Of a DNA stretch of 64,000 nucleotides, positions 1 to 8,137 are shown piece after piece. The position numbers and the translations under genes were made by a program. Within the stretch, counting starts at the first letter, position 1; each line of letters opens with the position of its first letter. The stretch lies in NCBI RefSeq assembly GCF_014207565.1, contig NZ_JACHGJ010000002.1, positions 496,001-560,000 of the forward strand. The letters run 5' to 3'. The stretch is from Spirochaeta isovalerica. GTDB taxonomy: Bacteria; Spirochaetota; Spirochaetia; DSM-2461. The notes under the pieces were generated by a model. The model searched no databases, was not told the origin of the DNA, and saw nothing but the letters and a program-made list of their open reading frames with translations.

Positions 1-647
1 TGAAAACTTATATTTTTGATATCGATCATACCTTGCTAAGAAGTGCGACCGGTATCTATTTCGTCAAAGAAGGGCTTACCCGCAAGTTCTTTCAAAGACG
101 GCAATTAATCAGAATTCCCATTGTCCTCATCAAATACCGCATGGGTTTCCTAAAAGGAAATATCGTCGAACGGGAAATACCCTTTATGAAAGGGCTGACC
201 AGAAAGGATATTGAAGAAATCGGTCGAGCCGGTTTCCGGAAATACGGGCTTTCAGATGTCTATGAAGACGCTAAAAATCTGATTCAAAATCTGAAAAATC
301 AAGGTTCTCATGTTATTTTCGCAACATCATCTTTTGATTATTCCGTTCGTCCCGTAGCCGAATACTTCGGAATTGATGATGTGATAGCCAGTTCTTTCGA
401 ATTTGACGGAGATTCCTGCACCGGTTATATCGAGGGCCGGGCTGCTTTCGGCGATTCAAAGAAAACCAAGGTAATGGCTTATCTGGAAGATCGGGGAATT
501 AATAAAAATGATTGCGTCTTTTATTCCGATTCGCACCATGATATTCCATTGCTCGAATATGTCGGCAAAGCCGTCGCTGTCAATCCCGACCGGAAACTGA
601 AATCCGCTGCAATTAAAAACGGATGGGAAATCCTCCGCTTCCGCTGA
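1..647 (+). CDS. HAD-superfamily (HAD-IB, SerB-like) phosphatase, 5' end cut by window
   Basis: Cytoplasmic HAD hydrolase, probably a small-molecule phosphomonoesterase of the HAD-IB group. The reading frame is open from the first base: bases 1-2 are the TG of a start codon whose A lies just outside, giving an N-terminus MKTYIFDIDHTLL. This carries HAD motif I (DxDxT), which a start at the TTG at 33 would destroy. Motif II is the TSS of the region FATSSFDY, and motif III/IV is the acidic stretch SDSHHDIPLLE followed by AVNPDRKL, typical of the family. Total about 215 residues, the usual length for HAD-IB proteins. Substrate cannot be read from the sequence. No clear operon link to the AraC gene 70 bp downstream. 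Confidence 0.85.
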   Translation, partial: KTYIFDIDHTLLRSATGIYFVKEGLTRKFFQRRQLIRIPIVLIKYRMGFLKGNIVEREIPFMKGLTRKDIEEIGRAGFRKYGLSDVYEDAKNLIQNLKNQGSHVIFATSSFDYSVRPVAEYFGIDDVIASSFEFDGDSCTGYIEGRAAFGDSKKTKVMAYLEDRGINKNDCVFYSDSHHDIPLLEYVGKAVAVNPDRKLKSAAIKNGWEILRFR

Positions 648-719
648 TATTCTCCATGTCATTTAAAATCAAGAATTATTCTGTCCATTCTGTAGAATCC
701 TATATTAGGATTATGCTTG

Positions 720-1604
720 ATGTATGAAGAAGAAGTCGTAAAGGAAATTATAAGTTTTATCGATTCTCATCTGAATGAAGAGATCACTCTGAAAAAAATC
801 AGTGACGCCGTCTGTTATTCCGAAGAGCACACCAGCCGCTTTTTCAAGAAAGAGACGGGGGAGAATCTCTTTGATTTCATAAGGTGCAGAAGGCTGCTGA
901 GAGCGGCTGAGCGGTTGAAGAATGAAGGAGGGAAAATAATCAATGTCGCTTTCGATCACGGTTTTAACTCCCATGAAGTCTTTACCAGAGCTTTTTCGAC
1001 ATACTTCGGTATTTCTCCTAAAAGGTTCCGGAAGATTAAGCCGGAAATAAAACATTTTATGCCGAAGGGGCTTAAAGTATTCCCTTTGGACTATGGAGAG
1101 AACAATATGGCGAATTTAATTATTTTTACGCAGGTCATGGAGAAAGAGGAAAGGCGGCTTTTGTTTTACCCCGGAAAAAAAGCAACACACTACTTTGAAT
1201 ATTGCGATGAACTCGGATGCGATATCTGGGGTAAGCTTCTTGAAATCCAGGGGACCCTCGATGAACCGCTCGGTTTGTGGCTTCCGGAAAAGCTACGCGG
1301 AGATTCCTGCTCTCCCTATGTTCAGGGGGTCGAAGTCCCGATTGATTTTTCCGGCGATATCCCCGCTGGAATTGAATCCGTCATATTGCCGGCAGGAACA
1401 TTTATGATTTTTCAGAGCCAACCCTATGAAGAAAGCGATGAAAAGATGATTGAAGTCATTCAAGCGGTCCAACAGGGGATAAAGGAATATAAACCTCAAT
1501 CGTACGGTTTTGAGTGGGCTGAAGAGGATTCTCCCCGATACCAACTGGCTCCGCTTGGCGAAAGAGGATATGTGGAAGCTGTTCCCGTTCGAAAAATCCG
1601 CTAG
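720..1604 (+). CDS. AraC-family regulator with GyrI-like effector domain
   Basis: Transcription factor of about 294 residues. Residues 8-110 form the AraC double helix-turn-helix (EITLKKISDAV, then FFKKETGENLFDFI and AFDHGFNSHEVFTRAFSTYFGISPKRFRK). Residues from about 130 to the end look like a GyrI-like/AraC effector-binding domain, seen in multidrug-sensing regulators of the Rob/SoxS-like group. The ATG at 720 follows AGGA at 706-709; an in-frame TTG at 717 is an alternative start. It stands alone, with the downstream gene on the other strand 336 bp away, so its target is unknown. A role in small-molecule sensing is inferred from the domain order only. Confidence 0.85.
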   Translation: MYEEEVVKEIISFIDSHLNEEITLKKISDAVCYSEEHTSRFFKKETGENLFDFIRCRRLLRAAERLKNEGGKIINVAFDHGFNSHEVFTRAFSTYFGISPKRFRKIKPEIKHFMPKGLKVFPLDYGENNMANLIIFTQVMEKEERRLLFYPGKKATHYFEYCDELGCDIWGKLLEIQGTLDEPLGLWLPEKLRGDSCSPYVQGVEVPIDFSGDIPAGIESVILPAGTFMIFQSQPYEESDEKMIEVIQAVQQGIKEYKPQSYGFEWAEEDSPRYQLAPLGERGYVEAVPVRKIR

Positions 1605-1940
1605 CATAAGCTGAAACCGAAGATTATTCTTCCGCTTTCATATTTCCCTTTTATCTGTAGCATCTCCTGTTCCTGTACTGTATAATTAGTTAGGGCAGGG
1701 ATGCTTTTCTCATCAAATAGCTCTATCCCGCCTCTGGCGGAGCGGGTAGTAGATGATCTGCTCCGCTTTCTGTTTATTCTTAAATACCAAGCTGGAATGG
1801 GGACCGGAGAATTGCGGTCAAATAGATGTTCATACTCTCGCTTGTGAGAAAAAGCTTATTAAAGCCAAAGCGTCCAATCCCGAAAAAGGTTTTCCGGTAA
1901 AAAAAGGCTGTCCTGATCGAACAGGACAGCCAGGGTATAA
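1605..1940. other. Intergenic stretch without a supported gene
   Basis: 336 bp between the AraC gene and the convergent dctM. It holds a TATAAT hexamer at 1681-1686 without a convincing -35 box, a GC-rich inverted repeat around 1728-1747 (CCGCC/GGCGG arms), and the TRAP terminator at its right end. A 63-codon open frame on the plus strand (1753-1944) runs through the terminator stem and has no ribosome-binding site, so it is not called. Confidence 0.5.
1899..1931 (-). terminator. Intrinsic terminator of the TRAP operon
   Basis: Perfect 10-bp stem GGCTGTCCTG (1906-1915) with CAGGACAGCC (922-931 of the same kilobase), 6-nt loop, followed on the minus strand by seven U (A-run 1899-1905). It lies 10 bp beyond the dctM stop codon. 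Confidence 0.92.
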
Positions 1941-3221
1941 TTAAAGGAGATTCGGCAGGAACATTACGATGGACGGTATGTAGGTTACGATCAGCAGCAC
2001 GATCAGAAGGGCTATGATAAAAGGCCATATTTCCTTCATGAAATCTCCGACCGAAACTTTCGTAATCGAGCAGGTCGTAAACATCATGGATCCGAAAGGA
2101 GGTGTGATTCCTCCGATCATGATATTGACGATAAGCACCAGGCCGAAATGTACAACATCGATTCCCATGGTTTTTATAACCGGCACGAGGAGGGGGGCTA
2201 CGATAATCAGGACAGCTCCTCCTTCCAGAAACATACCCAGAAAAAGAAGCATGACATTAATGATTATCAGCATGAGCCATGGAGAACCGGAAAAAGTCAT
2301 CAGAGACTGGGTCAGCTGATGAGGAATTCTCTCCCAGCTCATATACTGCCCGAAAACAGAGGCGGCGATGATAATCAGAACGACCGAACTAGTCGAGTAT
2401 ATGGTGTTTTTTATAATTATAGGGAAATGTTTCCACTTCAGTTCCTTGTAGAAAAAAGCCCCTACGACAGTACAGAACAGTACGGCTATGGCACCGGCTT
2501 CCGTCGGGGTGAAAACACCGAAACGGATACCGAGAATAATGCCGAAGGGGAGAAGCAGCGCCCAGATGGATTCCCGGAGCTGAACCAATATGTCTTTCAG
2601 GGGAGACATCTTTTCTCTTGTCGGAAGATACCCTCTCTTTTTGGATATGAGGTTTACAGCGACCATCAGGGCAATGCACATGAGAATGCCCGGAACATAA
2701 CCTCCGATAAACATTTTAGCAACGGAAGCCTGGGCGATAAGGGCGTAAATAATCAGATTGATTCCCGGTGGGATAACCGGTGCAATAGAGGACGAAGCCG
2801 CTGTGATAGCAGTTGAAAAAGCTTTTCCGTAACCCCTTTTCGTCATTTCGGGAACCAGTATTTTTGACTGCATCGCCGCGTCGGCGTTGGCGGAACCGGA
2901 GATCCCTCCCATCATGGTACTGAGAACGACGTTGACCTGCGCCAGACCTCCTTTCATGTGCCCGGTGAGAACATCGGCCATTTTCATAAGACTCGAGCTT
3001 ATTCCGGAGTAATTCATGATTTCACCGACCATGATAAAAAAAGGTACGGCCAGCAGGGGAAAGGATGATGCCGATGTTATGAACTTCTGCAGAATAAGAT
3101 CGGGAGGCGTCCCCACACTGGCGAACGTGAAATAGGCAAGAGTCGCCGCAATCAGGGCAAAGGCTATGGGAATGCTGGAAAAATAGAGGATCATTACAAT
3201 AATTATGGGAAAAACAGTCAT
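1941..3221 (-). CDS. dctM: TRAP transporter large permease subunit (DctM family)
   Basis: The 12-TM large membrane subunit of a tripartite ATP-independent periplasmic transporter, which couples uptake to an ion gradient. It is 426 residues, the family's normal length, and hydrophobic throughout. Family landmarks are visible: PFFIMVGEIMNYSGIS near the N-terminus, GGISGSANADAAM around residue 94, SSSIAPVIPPG around residue 144 and FGLVLIVNIMIGGITPPFG near residue 365. The ATG overlaps the dctQ stop codon by 4 bp (ATGA), so the two are translationally coupled. Substrate is unknown; TRAP systems commonly carry organic acids. The operon carries a DeoR-type operator upstream of dctP. Confidence 0.96.
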   Translation of the reverse strand: MTVFPIIIVMILYFSSIPIAFALIAATLAYFTFASVGTPPDLILQKFITSASSFPLLAVPFFIMVGEIMNYSGISSSLMKMADVLTGHMKGGLAQVNVVLSTMMGGISGSANADAAMQSKILVPEMTKRGYGKAFSTAITAASSSIAPVIPPGINLIIYALIAQASVAKMFIGGYVPGILMCIALMVAVNLISKKRGYLPTREKMSPLKDILVQLRESIWALLLPFGIILGIRFGVFTPTEAGAIAVLFCTVVGAFFYKELKWKHFPIIIKNTIYSTSSVVLIIIAASVFGQYMSWERIPHQLTQSLMTFSGSPWLMLIIINVMLLFLGMFLEGGAVLIIVAPLLVPVIKTMGIDVVHFGLVLIVNIMIGGITPPFGSMMFTTCSITKVSVGDFMKEIWPFIIALLIVLLIVTYIPSIVMFLPNLL

Positions 3222-3718
3222 GCTTCAGTCTCCTCTTTTTGGCTTTCCCTGTTTGTGAAGAGCCGAATTTCTATTACGAGAAAGCGTATGGCGTGTATTG
3301 TCATAAGGCCGAAACCGACCGTAATTGCCAGATTGACATACAGGGCTGGAATATCCAGGACCGGAGTCCTTTTCAATTTATTCGCCTGAATAAAAAGCGT
3401 ACTCAGGTAACAGATATAGCTGTTAATGATAATCATCATGAAATTAATGATGATGGAAATAATTTCCCTGACTTTTTCGGGAAAGAGCTTTGTTATAATA
3501 TCAATGCCTATGTGCATCTTGTACTTGTAAGCGGCGGCAGCGCCGACAAAAACGCTCCAGATAAAGGCCGTAGTAGCCACTTCTTCCACCCAGAAAAGTC
3601 CACTGTGGAATAAGTATCGCAATATGACGTTGACAATAACAACCGAGACTGTTATCAGCAGAAAAAAACCGCTGAAAACAACTTCAAAATTCTGTGTGAA
3701 TTTCTTTAAAAGATTCAT
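3218..3718 (-). CDS. dctQ: TRAP transporter small permease subunit (DctQ family)
   Basis: Four-TM small membrane subunit (166 residues) that pairs with DctM and receives the loaded binding protein. The sequence shows the typical hydrophobic segments, the motif FWVEEVATTAFIWSVFVGAA and the HIGIDI segment after TM2. The ATG at 3718 is preceded by CAGG seven bases upstream; a TTG two codons earlier is possible. It is separated from dctP by 70 bp containing a terminator-like hairpin, and overlaps dctM by 4 bp. Confidence 0.92.
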   Translation of the reverse strand: MNLLKKFTQNFEVVFSGFFLLITVSVVIVNVILRYLFHSGLFWVEEVATTAFIWSVFVGAAAAYKYKMHIGIDIITKLFPEKVREIISIIINFMMIIINSYICYLSTLFIQANKLKRTPVLDIPALYVNLAITVGFGLMTIHAIRFLVIEIRLFTNRESQKEETEA

Positions 3719-3737
3719 ATTCAAACCTGCCCGTCAA

Positions 3738-3766
3738 GAAAAAAGTCCCTGCAACCGGCAGGGACT
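3738..3766 (-). terminator. Terminator/attenuator between dctP and dctQM
   Basis: Nine-bp perfect stem AGTCCCTGC (3744-3752) / GCAGGGACT (3758-3766), 5-nt loop, followed by a run of U on the minus strand (A-run 3738-3744). It lies between the dctP stop and dctQ and probably lets the binding protein be made in excess of the membrane subunits, as in many binding-protein operons. Confidence 0.85.
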
Positions 3767-3787
3767 TTTCTTACCTGTTTTAATAAA

Positions 3788-4801
3788 TTATCTCATGGAA
3801 TCGAGTTCTGCGAAAATGGAATCGAAGATGCCCGGTGTCATTCCATCCTGTTCTTTGTAAAGAGGAGCCAGGGCTTTCCGGAAAGCATCGCCGTCGACTT
3901 CGTTGAACATGACTCCGTAAGATTCAAGCTCTTTGACGACATCGCCATGCTGGGATTTCAAGAGGCTGACCATCTCGTCCGCGCCTTTTGTAAATTCTTC
4001 CTGAACGATAGATCTGTACTCTTCGGGAATCCTGTCCCAGACTTCTGTGGATATGTATACACCGCAGGTTCCCAGGATGTGGCGAGTGTTTGCTACGTTC
4101 TTTGTTGGTCCTTCATATACTTTTGTTCCGAGGTTTGTGAACTCAGAACCTTCAAGTCCGTCAACGACTCCCTGCTGTACGGCGGAAAGTGTTTCTCCCC
4201 AGGGAAGAGGTGTCGCGTTGGCGCCCATGGCTGTCAGGGTATCAATATAGGATTTTGATCCGGGTGTACGGATCTTCATTCCATTAAGGTCAGCGGGGGT
4301 CGTTATAACTTTTTTGGTGATCAGATTCCTGAAACCGTAGATATAGTCGAGGGCGAGAATTTTTATTCCCTGCTCTTCAGCTTTGGCTTTCATTTCCTCA
4401 ACGATCGGTCTTTGTGTCAATTCTACATACTCATCGAAGCTGCGGTACATCATAGGAGCGTAAAGCGCTTTGAAATCGGGAACATAATCACCGATAAAAG
4501 AGGGGTCTTCCACGGAAATGAAATCGGCGCCGCGAACAACTTGTTCCACACCTTCTTTATAGGCAGGTAACTGAGCCTGTGGGAAAGTCTGGATTTCAAT
4601 AGCTCCGTTTGTTCTTTCAAGAATCCTTTCGGCAACTAAATCCATGGATTTTGTCAGCTGCTCTGCAGGACTGAAGACATGGCTGAGCTTCAGAACCAGT
4701 TTATAATCATCTCCCGTTCCTTCTTCCTGCTGTCCTCCCGCATAAATAAATGATGCGGAGAGGAGAATGGCTGTCATCAGTGCCAGTGCTTTTTTGTGCA
4801 T
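3788..4801 (-). CDS. dctP: TRAP transporter substrate-binding protein (DctP family)
   Basis: Periplasmic solute receptor of the TRAP system, 337 residues. The ATG at 4801 is chosen because CAGGAG lies 6-7 bases upstream; an upstream in-frame codon at 4849 has no such site. Residues 1-20 are a signal peptide ending SASFIYA, and mature protein begins GGQQEEG. There is no lipobox cysteine, so it should be soluble rather than lipid-anchored, unlike many spirochaete binding proteins. The DctP family core is clear: LSHVFSPAEQLTKSMDLVAE, FIGDYVPDFKALYAPMMYRS, the LNGMKIRTPGSKSY strand and TPLPWGETLSAVQQGVVDGLEG around the substrate-binding arginine. Substrate not identifiable from sequence. Confidence 0.95.
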   Translation of the reverse strand: MHKKALALMTAILLSASFIYAGGQQEEGTGDDYKLVLKLSHVFSPAEQLTKSMDLVAERILERTNGAIEIQTFPQAQLPAYKEGVEQVVRGADFISVEDPSFIGDYVPDFKALYAPMMYRSFDEYVELTQRPIVEEMKAKAEEQGIKILALDYIYGFRNLITKKVITTPADLNGMKIRTPGSKSYIDTLTAMGANATPLPWGETLSAVQQGVVDGLEGSEFTNLGTKVYEGPTKNVANTRHILGTCGVYISTEVWDRIPEEYRSIVQEEFTKGADEMVSLLKSQHGDVVKELESYGVMFNEVDGDAFRKALAPLYKEQDGMTPGIFDSIFAELDSMR

Positions 4802-4856
4802 AAATTTCTCCTGTTTTTTCATTTCTCTCTGCTTGATGAATACTATCAAACATACA

Positions 4857-4874
4857 ATGATCGAAAACGATCAT
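4857..4874. promoter_or_regulatory. Inverted-repeat operator at the dctP transcription start
   Basis: ATGATCG-AAAA-CGATCAT, a perfect 7-bp inverted repeat. On the minus strand it begins at about +1 of the dctP promoter. A near-copy with longer arms lies at 5832-5855. Both flank the DeoR-family gene, which is the obvious candidate repressor. Confidence 0.82.
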
Positions 4875-4880
4875 AATAAA

Positions 4881-4909
4881 ACAATATCATGGGTGATTTT
4901 GGCTGTCAA
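4881..4909 (-). promoter_or_regulatory. Promoter of the dctPQM operon
   Basis: On the minus strand: -35 TTGACA (4909-4904), 17-bp spacer, -10 TATTGT (4886-4881). The predicted start near 4874 coincides with the edge of the inverted-repeat operator. Confidence 0.75.
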
Positions 4910-4919
4910 AAGAAAATTG

Positions 4920-4942
4920 AAAAAAAAAGATTGGAATCAATC
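4920..4942 (-). terminator. Weak intrinsic terminator after the DeoR gene
   Basis: Five-bp stem GATTG (4929-4933) / CAATC (4938-4942) followed on the minus strand by nine U. The stem is short but lies 9 bp past the stop codon of the regulator gene. Confidence 0.5.
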
Positions 4943-4950
4943 GTAGTGAA

Positions 4951-5748
4951 TCAGTTTTCGATTCTTGTTTGAATCACTTTGATTCCCAGTTCCTCGAAGT
5001 CCCGTTTGTAGCCCTCATCGAGAAAATGATCGGTTATCAAGGTTGTTATTCTGTTGACCGGAGATGTAACAAAATCGGAAACAAGACCTATTTTCCTGTG
5101 GTCGGCAACGACGATAATCTCACCGATTGTCCGGTTAATCATCAGTTTCGTTGTTTCAGCCGCATCCTGTCTGGGGGTTGTCAAGCCGTGGCGGAAGCTG
5201 ATTCCATGGACTCCCAGAATTGCTTTGCTCGCATTTACCTGGTTTATAATTTCATTGGTAAAGCTTCCGTGAAAAGTATTGTATTGAGGCTTGTAAAGGC
5301 CTCCGGCGATGATAAGATCGACATTCTCATTCCGAACCTGACCGATTGCCCCGGCGTTTGTCGTTACAATTTTAACATTATTACTTGTTATGTAACGGAA
5401 TACGTGAAAGGTTGTCGAACCGCCGTTTATAAAAACCGTATCGCCGTCTTCAATCAGTTCCGCAGCCTTTTTTCCAATCTGGTCTTTGTTTTCAAGTTCG
5501 AGATCGGATCTGTTCGAATAATTGATTTCCTTTGTGATTCTCCGGCTGGAAATGGCTCCTCCATGAGTTCTCTCCAGAAGGTTCTTGTTTTCCAGGTAGG
5601 TCAGGTCCCTGCGAATGGTAATCTCCGACACATCGAGAAGCCGGCTCAGATCGGGAACCCGTACATGCCCATCCCTTTGAAGTAGTTCGAGAATTCTTTT
5701 CTGTCTGGAAACAAGGTCCTGCATCTGGAGGTTATCTGATTCAGCCAT
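4951..5748 (-). CDS. DeoR-family transcriptional regulator
   Basis: 265-residue DeoR/GlpR-type regulator. The N-terminal winged helix (about residues 12-68) contains RQKRILELLQRDGHVRVPDLSRLLDVSEITIRRDL and the diagnostic LERTHGGA. The C-terminal sugar-phosphate/NagB-like sensor domain shows INGGSTTFHVFRYI, TTNAGAIGQVRNENVDLIIAGG and VVADHRKIG. Family members bind phosphorylated sugars or related intermediates. It sits between the TRAP operon and the divergent DHH/GHMP-kinase pair, and similar inverted repeats (4857-4874, 5832-5855) occupy both target promoters, so it most likely represses both. Start taken at the ATG at 5748; an ATG at 5724 is an alternative. Confidence 0.93.
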   Translation of the reverse strand: MAESDNLQMQDLVSRQKRILELLQRDGHVRVPDLSRLLDVSEITIRRDLTYLENKNLLERTHGGAISSRRITKEINYSNRSDLELENKDQIGKKAAELIEDGDTVFINGGSTTFHVFRYITSNNVKIVTTNAGAIGQVRNENVDLIIAGGLYKPQYNTFHGSFTNEIINQVNASKAILGVHGISFRHGLTTPRQDAAETTKLMINRTIGEIIVVADHRKIGLVSDFVTSPVNRITTLITDHFLDEGYKRDFEELGIKVIQTRIEN

Positions 5749-5806
5749 AGGGACATTATAGGTCTCATGTCTTCACTTATCAACTATAACAAATCAAATA
5801 AAATGG

Positions 5807-5836
5807 TTGCAAACGATCAGAATGAGTGTGTATAAT
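5807..5836 (+). promoter_or_regulatory. Promoter of the DHH/GHMP-kinase pair
   Basis: -35 TTGCAA (5807-5812), 18-bp spacer, perfect -10 TATAAT (5831-5836). The -10 box is covered by the left arm of the operator at 5832-5855, which would block polymerase binding when the repressor is bound. Confidence 0.72.
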
Positions 5837-5855
5837 GATCGAAAACGTTCATTAT
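5832..5855. promoter_or_regulatory. Inverted-repeat operator overlapping the DHH gene promoter
   Basis: ATAATGATCG-AAAA-CGTTCATTAT: 10-bp arms with a single mismatch and the same AAAA centre as the operator at 4857-4874. A further half-site-like AAACGATCA lies at 5811-5819. Confidence 0.82.
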
Positions 5856-5865
5856 GGATTGAAAA

Positions 5866-7098
5866 ATGATTGATGATTTATTGAAAGCAATGAAAAAAGC
5901 CTTGTCTCTTCTGGAGAGGCAGCAAGAGAAGCAGATCCTGCTTTTTCATCATAACGATACAGACGGACTCAGTTCCGGTGCTGTTCTCATGGAGGCTTTC
6001 AATCGGTGCGGCTATGAAGTTACCCGTTATTCTCTGGAGAAACCATATCCTCAGGTTCTGGAAAAAGTTTTTAAAACAGAAGGACACATTATTGTCTTTG
6101 CTGATTTCGCCGGTAAAATAGCCCCGGAGATTTCACGGATCAACAAAGGAAGGAATCTGGTCATCATTCTCGACCATCACCCTGCCGAATATATTGAAGA
6201 TGATACTGTTTTCAATCTGGATGGTGAACTGCACGGTCTGAAAGGCGACCGCGACATATCCGCGTCAGCTACGGCTTTCCTCTTTTCCTCTCTTTTACTG
6301 GAGTCCAGAGGATTAAGTCCCGATTCTTTAGTCCATCTGGGGGTTCTCGGAGCCATTGGTGACGGTTTCTTTGTAAACGGGGCGCTTTCCGGTATTAATA
6401 GCGATCTTTTTAAAAGAGCCGAAAAAGCCGGTACAATGAGATCTGAAAAAACAGAAGCCGGCATACAGTATTACATCAGGCTCGGCGAAGGGGAGTATTC
6501 CGCCGATTATATATGTTCGCTCCTTGATACTCTGGGCGGAGTCGCTTATTACAGTGGTGGTACCGACAGAGGAATAACTGTTTGTCTCGAGGGGATGACT
6601 GATGAGATACGGGAATACGAGACATCGCTTAAAAAACTCCAGAATGAAATTTTCGATAGAGAGAAAGAGAATCTCTCGAAGAATCTTATTACAACAGGAA
6701 GCATTCAGTGGTTCGACGTCGGAAGACGTTTCGAACCCATGGGGGTGAAAATGATCGGAGTATTCTGCACTTTGATCAAAGATTCTGACCTCGTGGACCG
6801 AACCAGGTATCTGGCGGGTTTCCAGCAGGTGCCCGATATGGTTCCGGGATTCGGAGATATTGATTTTCGATCGACTAAAGTCTCCATGCGGGTTTCTGCG
6901 GATCTGACCGAGGCAATCCGGAGAGGAGACGAACCGGGGTTAAGCGATTTTCTTCCGGAAGCGACCCTGAGGCTCGGAGGATTTGCAGATGCCTGTCACA
7001 GCTTATCGGCGGCGACAACTGTTTCCATCGGGCAGGAGCGGGATCTAATAAATGAAGCGGAAAAAGTTCTGGTTAAAAGGAGAATGAGAAATGAGTAG
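5866..7098 (+). CDS. DHH-family phosphoesterase
   Basis: 410-residue member of the DHH superfamily, Mn2+-dependent phosphoesterases that include RecJ, pyrophosphatase and oligonucleotide/c-di-AMP hydrolases. The metal-binding motifs are all present: HHNDTDGLSSG near residue 28 (motif I), VFADFAG near residue 80 (II), ILDHHP near residue 104 (III, the name-giving DHH) and LGAIGDGF near residue 164 (IV). The C-terminal GGFADACHSLSAA resembles a degenerate DHHA1 glycine-rich motif. It overlaps the GHMP kinase start by 8 bp, so both are one translational unit, under a promoter with a DeoR-type operator. That metabolic control argues against a housekeeping DNA-repair role; the substrate is unknown. 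Confidence 0.85.
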   Translation: MIDDLLKAMKKALSLLERQQEKQILLFHHNDTDGLSSGAVLMEAFNRCGYEVTRYSLEKPYPQVLEKVFKTEGHIIVFADFAGKIAPEISRINKGRNLVIILDHHPAEYIEDDTVFNLDGELHGLKGDRDISASATAFLFSSLLLESRGLSPDSLVHLGVLGAIGDGFFVNGALSGINSDLFKRAEKAGTMRSEKTEAGIQYYIRLGEGEYSADYICSLLDTLGGVAYYSGGTDRGITVCLEGMTDEIREYETSLKKLQNEIFDREKENLSKNLITTGSIQWFDVGRRFEPMGVKMIGVFCTLIKDSDLVDRTRYLAGFQQVPDMVPGFGDIDFRSTKVSMRVSADLTEAIRRGDEPGLSDFLPEATLRLGGFADACHSLSAATTVSIGQERDLINEAEKVLVKRRMRNE

Positions 7099-8065
7099 CG
7101 TGGGGAAAGGGTTTGGCAAAACCATACTTATCGGGGATCAGTTTGTTCTGTGGGAAATACCGGCCGTACTGGCGGCAATTCCTTTTGAGACCCTGTGTAC
7201 AGTCGAGCGGCTGAACGATGGGTCAGGCTGGATTCTTGAAGATAACCGCATTGAAGTACCGGGGTATAAAAAAGCCAAAGAAGCAGACTGCAAGGTTTCT
7301 TTTGACCGGATGGTAGAAGTGATGGGGCTCGATCTGAACAGGAATCCTATAAAAATCACTGTCGCCGGAGATCTTCTGGCTGGAAGCGGTGTCGGAGCCA
7401 GCGCAGCCATATGCGTTTCTTTTGCCAGAGCATGCAATAAAGAGTTTGATCTGGGAATGGATATACTCGATATCAATCATGTTGCCTGGGAGGGGGAATT
7501 CGGTTATCACGGACTGCCCAGCGGGCTTGATAATACTGTGTCAACCTACGGCGGCGTAATCAAGTACCGGATAAAAGAGGGTGTGAAACAGTTCGAACGC
7601 GTTCATCTATCGGAGCCGATCGAAATCGTGCTGGGAAACAGCGGCGTTACAGCTAATACCGCTTCTCTGAAAGGTTTTCTTGAAGAGCAGGAAAAAGCCG
7701 ATCCCGGGCTTTTCAGAGAGCGGCTGGATTTGATTCGAAAACAGGTGGAGGAGCTCGGTACTGTCCTTTCGGGAGGTGACTTGAAAGCAACAGGCCGTAT
7801 TATGAATGAGAATCACAAAATTCTGATAGATATGGGATTGTCCCATGACAAACTGATAGAGCTTTGCGATCTGGCCAATTCTCTCGGGGCTTACGGAGCC
7901 AAGGTCACGGGAGGCGGACGGGGAGGATATATGGTCGCCCTCACTCCGGGAAAAGAACTTCAGGATAAAGTCGCATCGGCATTTGAGGAAAGAGGGATTT
8001 CCACAATCCGGGCGACAATCGGCGGTAAACCGACTGATGACGTGGCGTTTCAGATTTTGAAATAA
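7091..8065 (+). CDS. GHMP-superfamily kinase, mevalonate-kinase-like
   Basis: 324-residue small-molecule kinase. GHMP motif 1 is seen as KGFGKTILIGDQFVLWEIPA at the N-terminus, where mevalonate kinases usually read GEHFVVYG. Motif 2 (ATP loop) is LAGSGVGASAAICVSFA near residue 95, and motif 3 is AKVTGGGRGGYMVAL near residue 275. The E-to-D and H-to-Q changes in motif 1 hint at a different substrate from mevalonate. AAGGAG lies 8 bases upstream of the ATG and the start overlaps the DHH gene by 8 bp. No other mevalonate-pathway gene is nearby. Co-regulation with a TRAP importer suggests phosphorylation of an imported or derived metabolite, an inference only. Confidence 0.8.
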   Translation: MSSVGKGFGKTILIGDQFVLWEIPAVLAAIPFETLCTVERLNDGSGWILEDNRIEVPGYKKAKEADCKVSFDRMVEVMGLDLNRNPIKITVAGDLLAGSGVGASAAICVSFARACNKEFDLGMDILDINHVAWEGEFGYHGLPSGLDNTVSTYGGVIKYRIKEGVKQFERVHLSEPIEIVLGNSGVTANTASLKGFLEEQEKADPGLFRERLDLIRKQVEELGTVLSGGDLKATGRIMNENHKILIDMGLSHDKLIELCDLANSLGAYGAKVTGGGRGGYMVALTPGKELQDKVASAFEERGISTIRATIGGKPTDDVAFQILK

Positions 8066-8093
8066 AGATTTACTTTTTTATCAATAGCAATTT

Positions 8094-8119
8094 GCCCTGC
8101 CATCCGGCGGGGTTTTTTT
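8094..8119 (+). terminator. Terminator of the DHH/GHMP-kinase operon
   Basis: GCCCTGCC-(ATCC)-GGCGGGG hairpin with one wobble pair, followed by seven T (8113-8119), 29 bp after the kinase stop codon. Confidence 0.8.
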
Positions 8120-8137
8120 CATGGAAAGGTGGGACTG

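Noticed and set aside
1753-1944. 63-codon plus-strand open frame
   Set aside because: No ribosome-binding site and its end runs through the TRAP terminator; not protein-like.
2148-2816. 222-codon plus-strand frame opposite dctM
   Set aside because: Polar, Asn/Gly/Arg-rich composition typical of antisense to a membrane protein.
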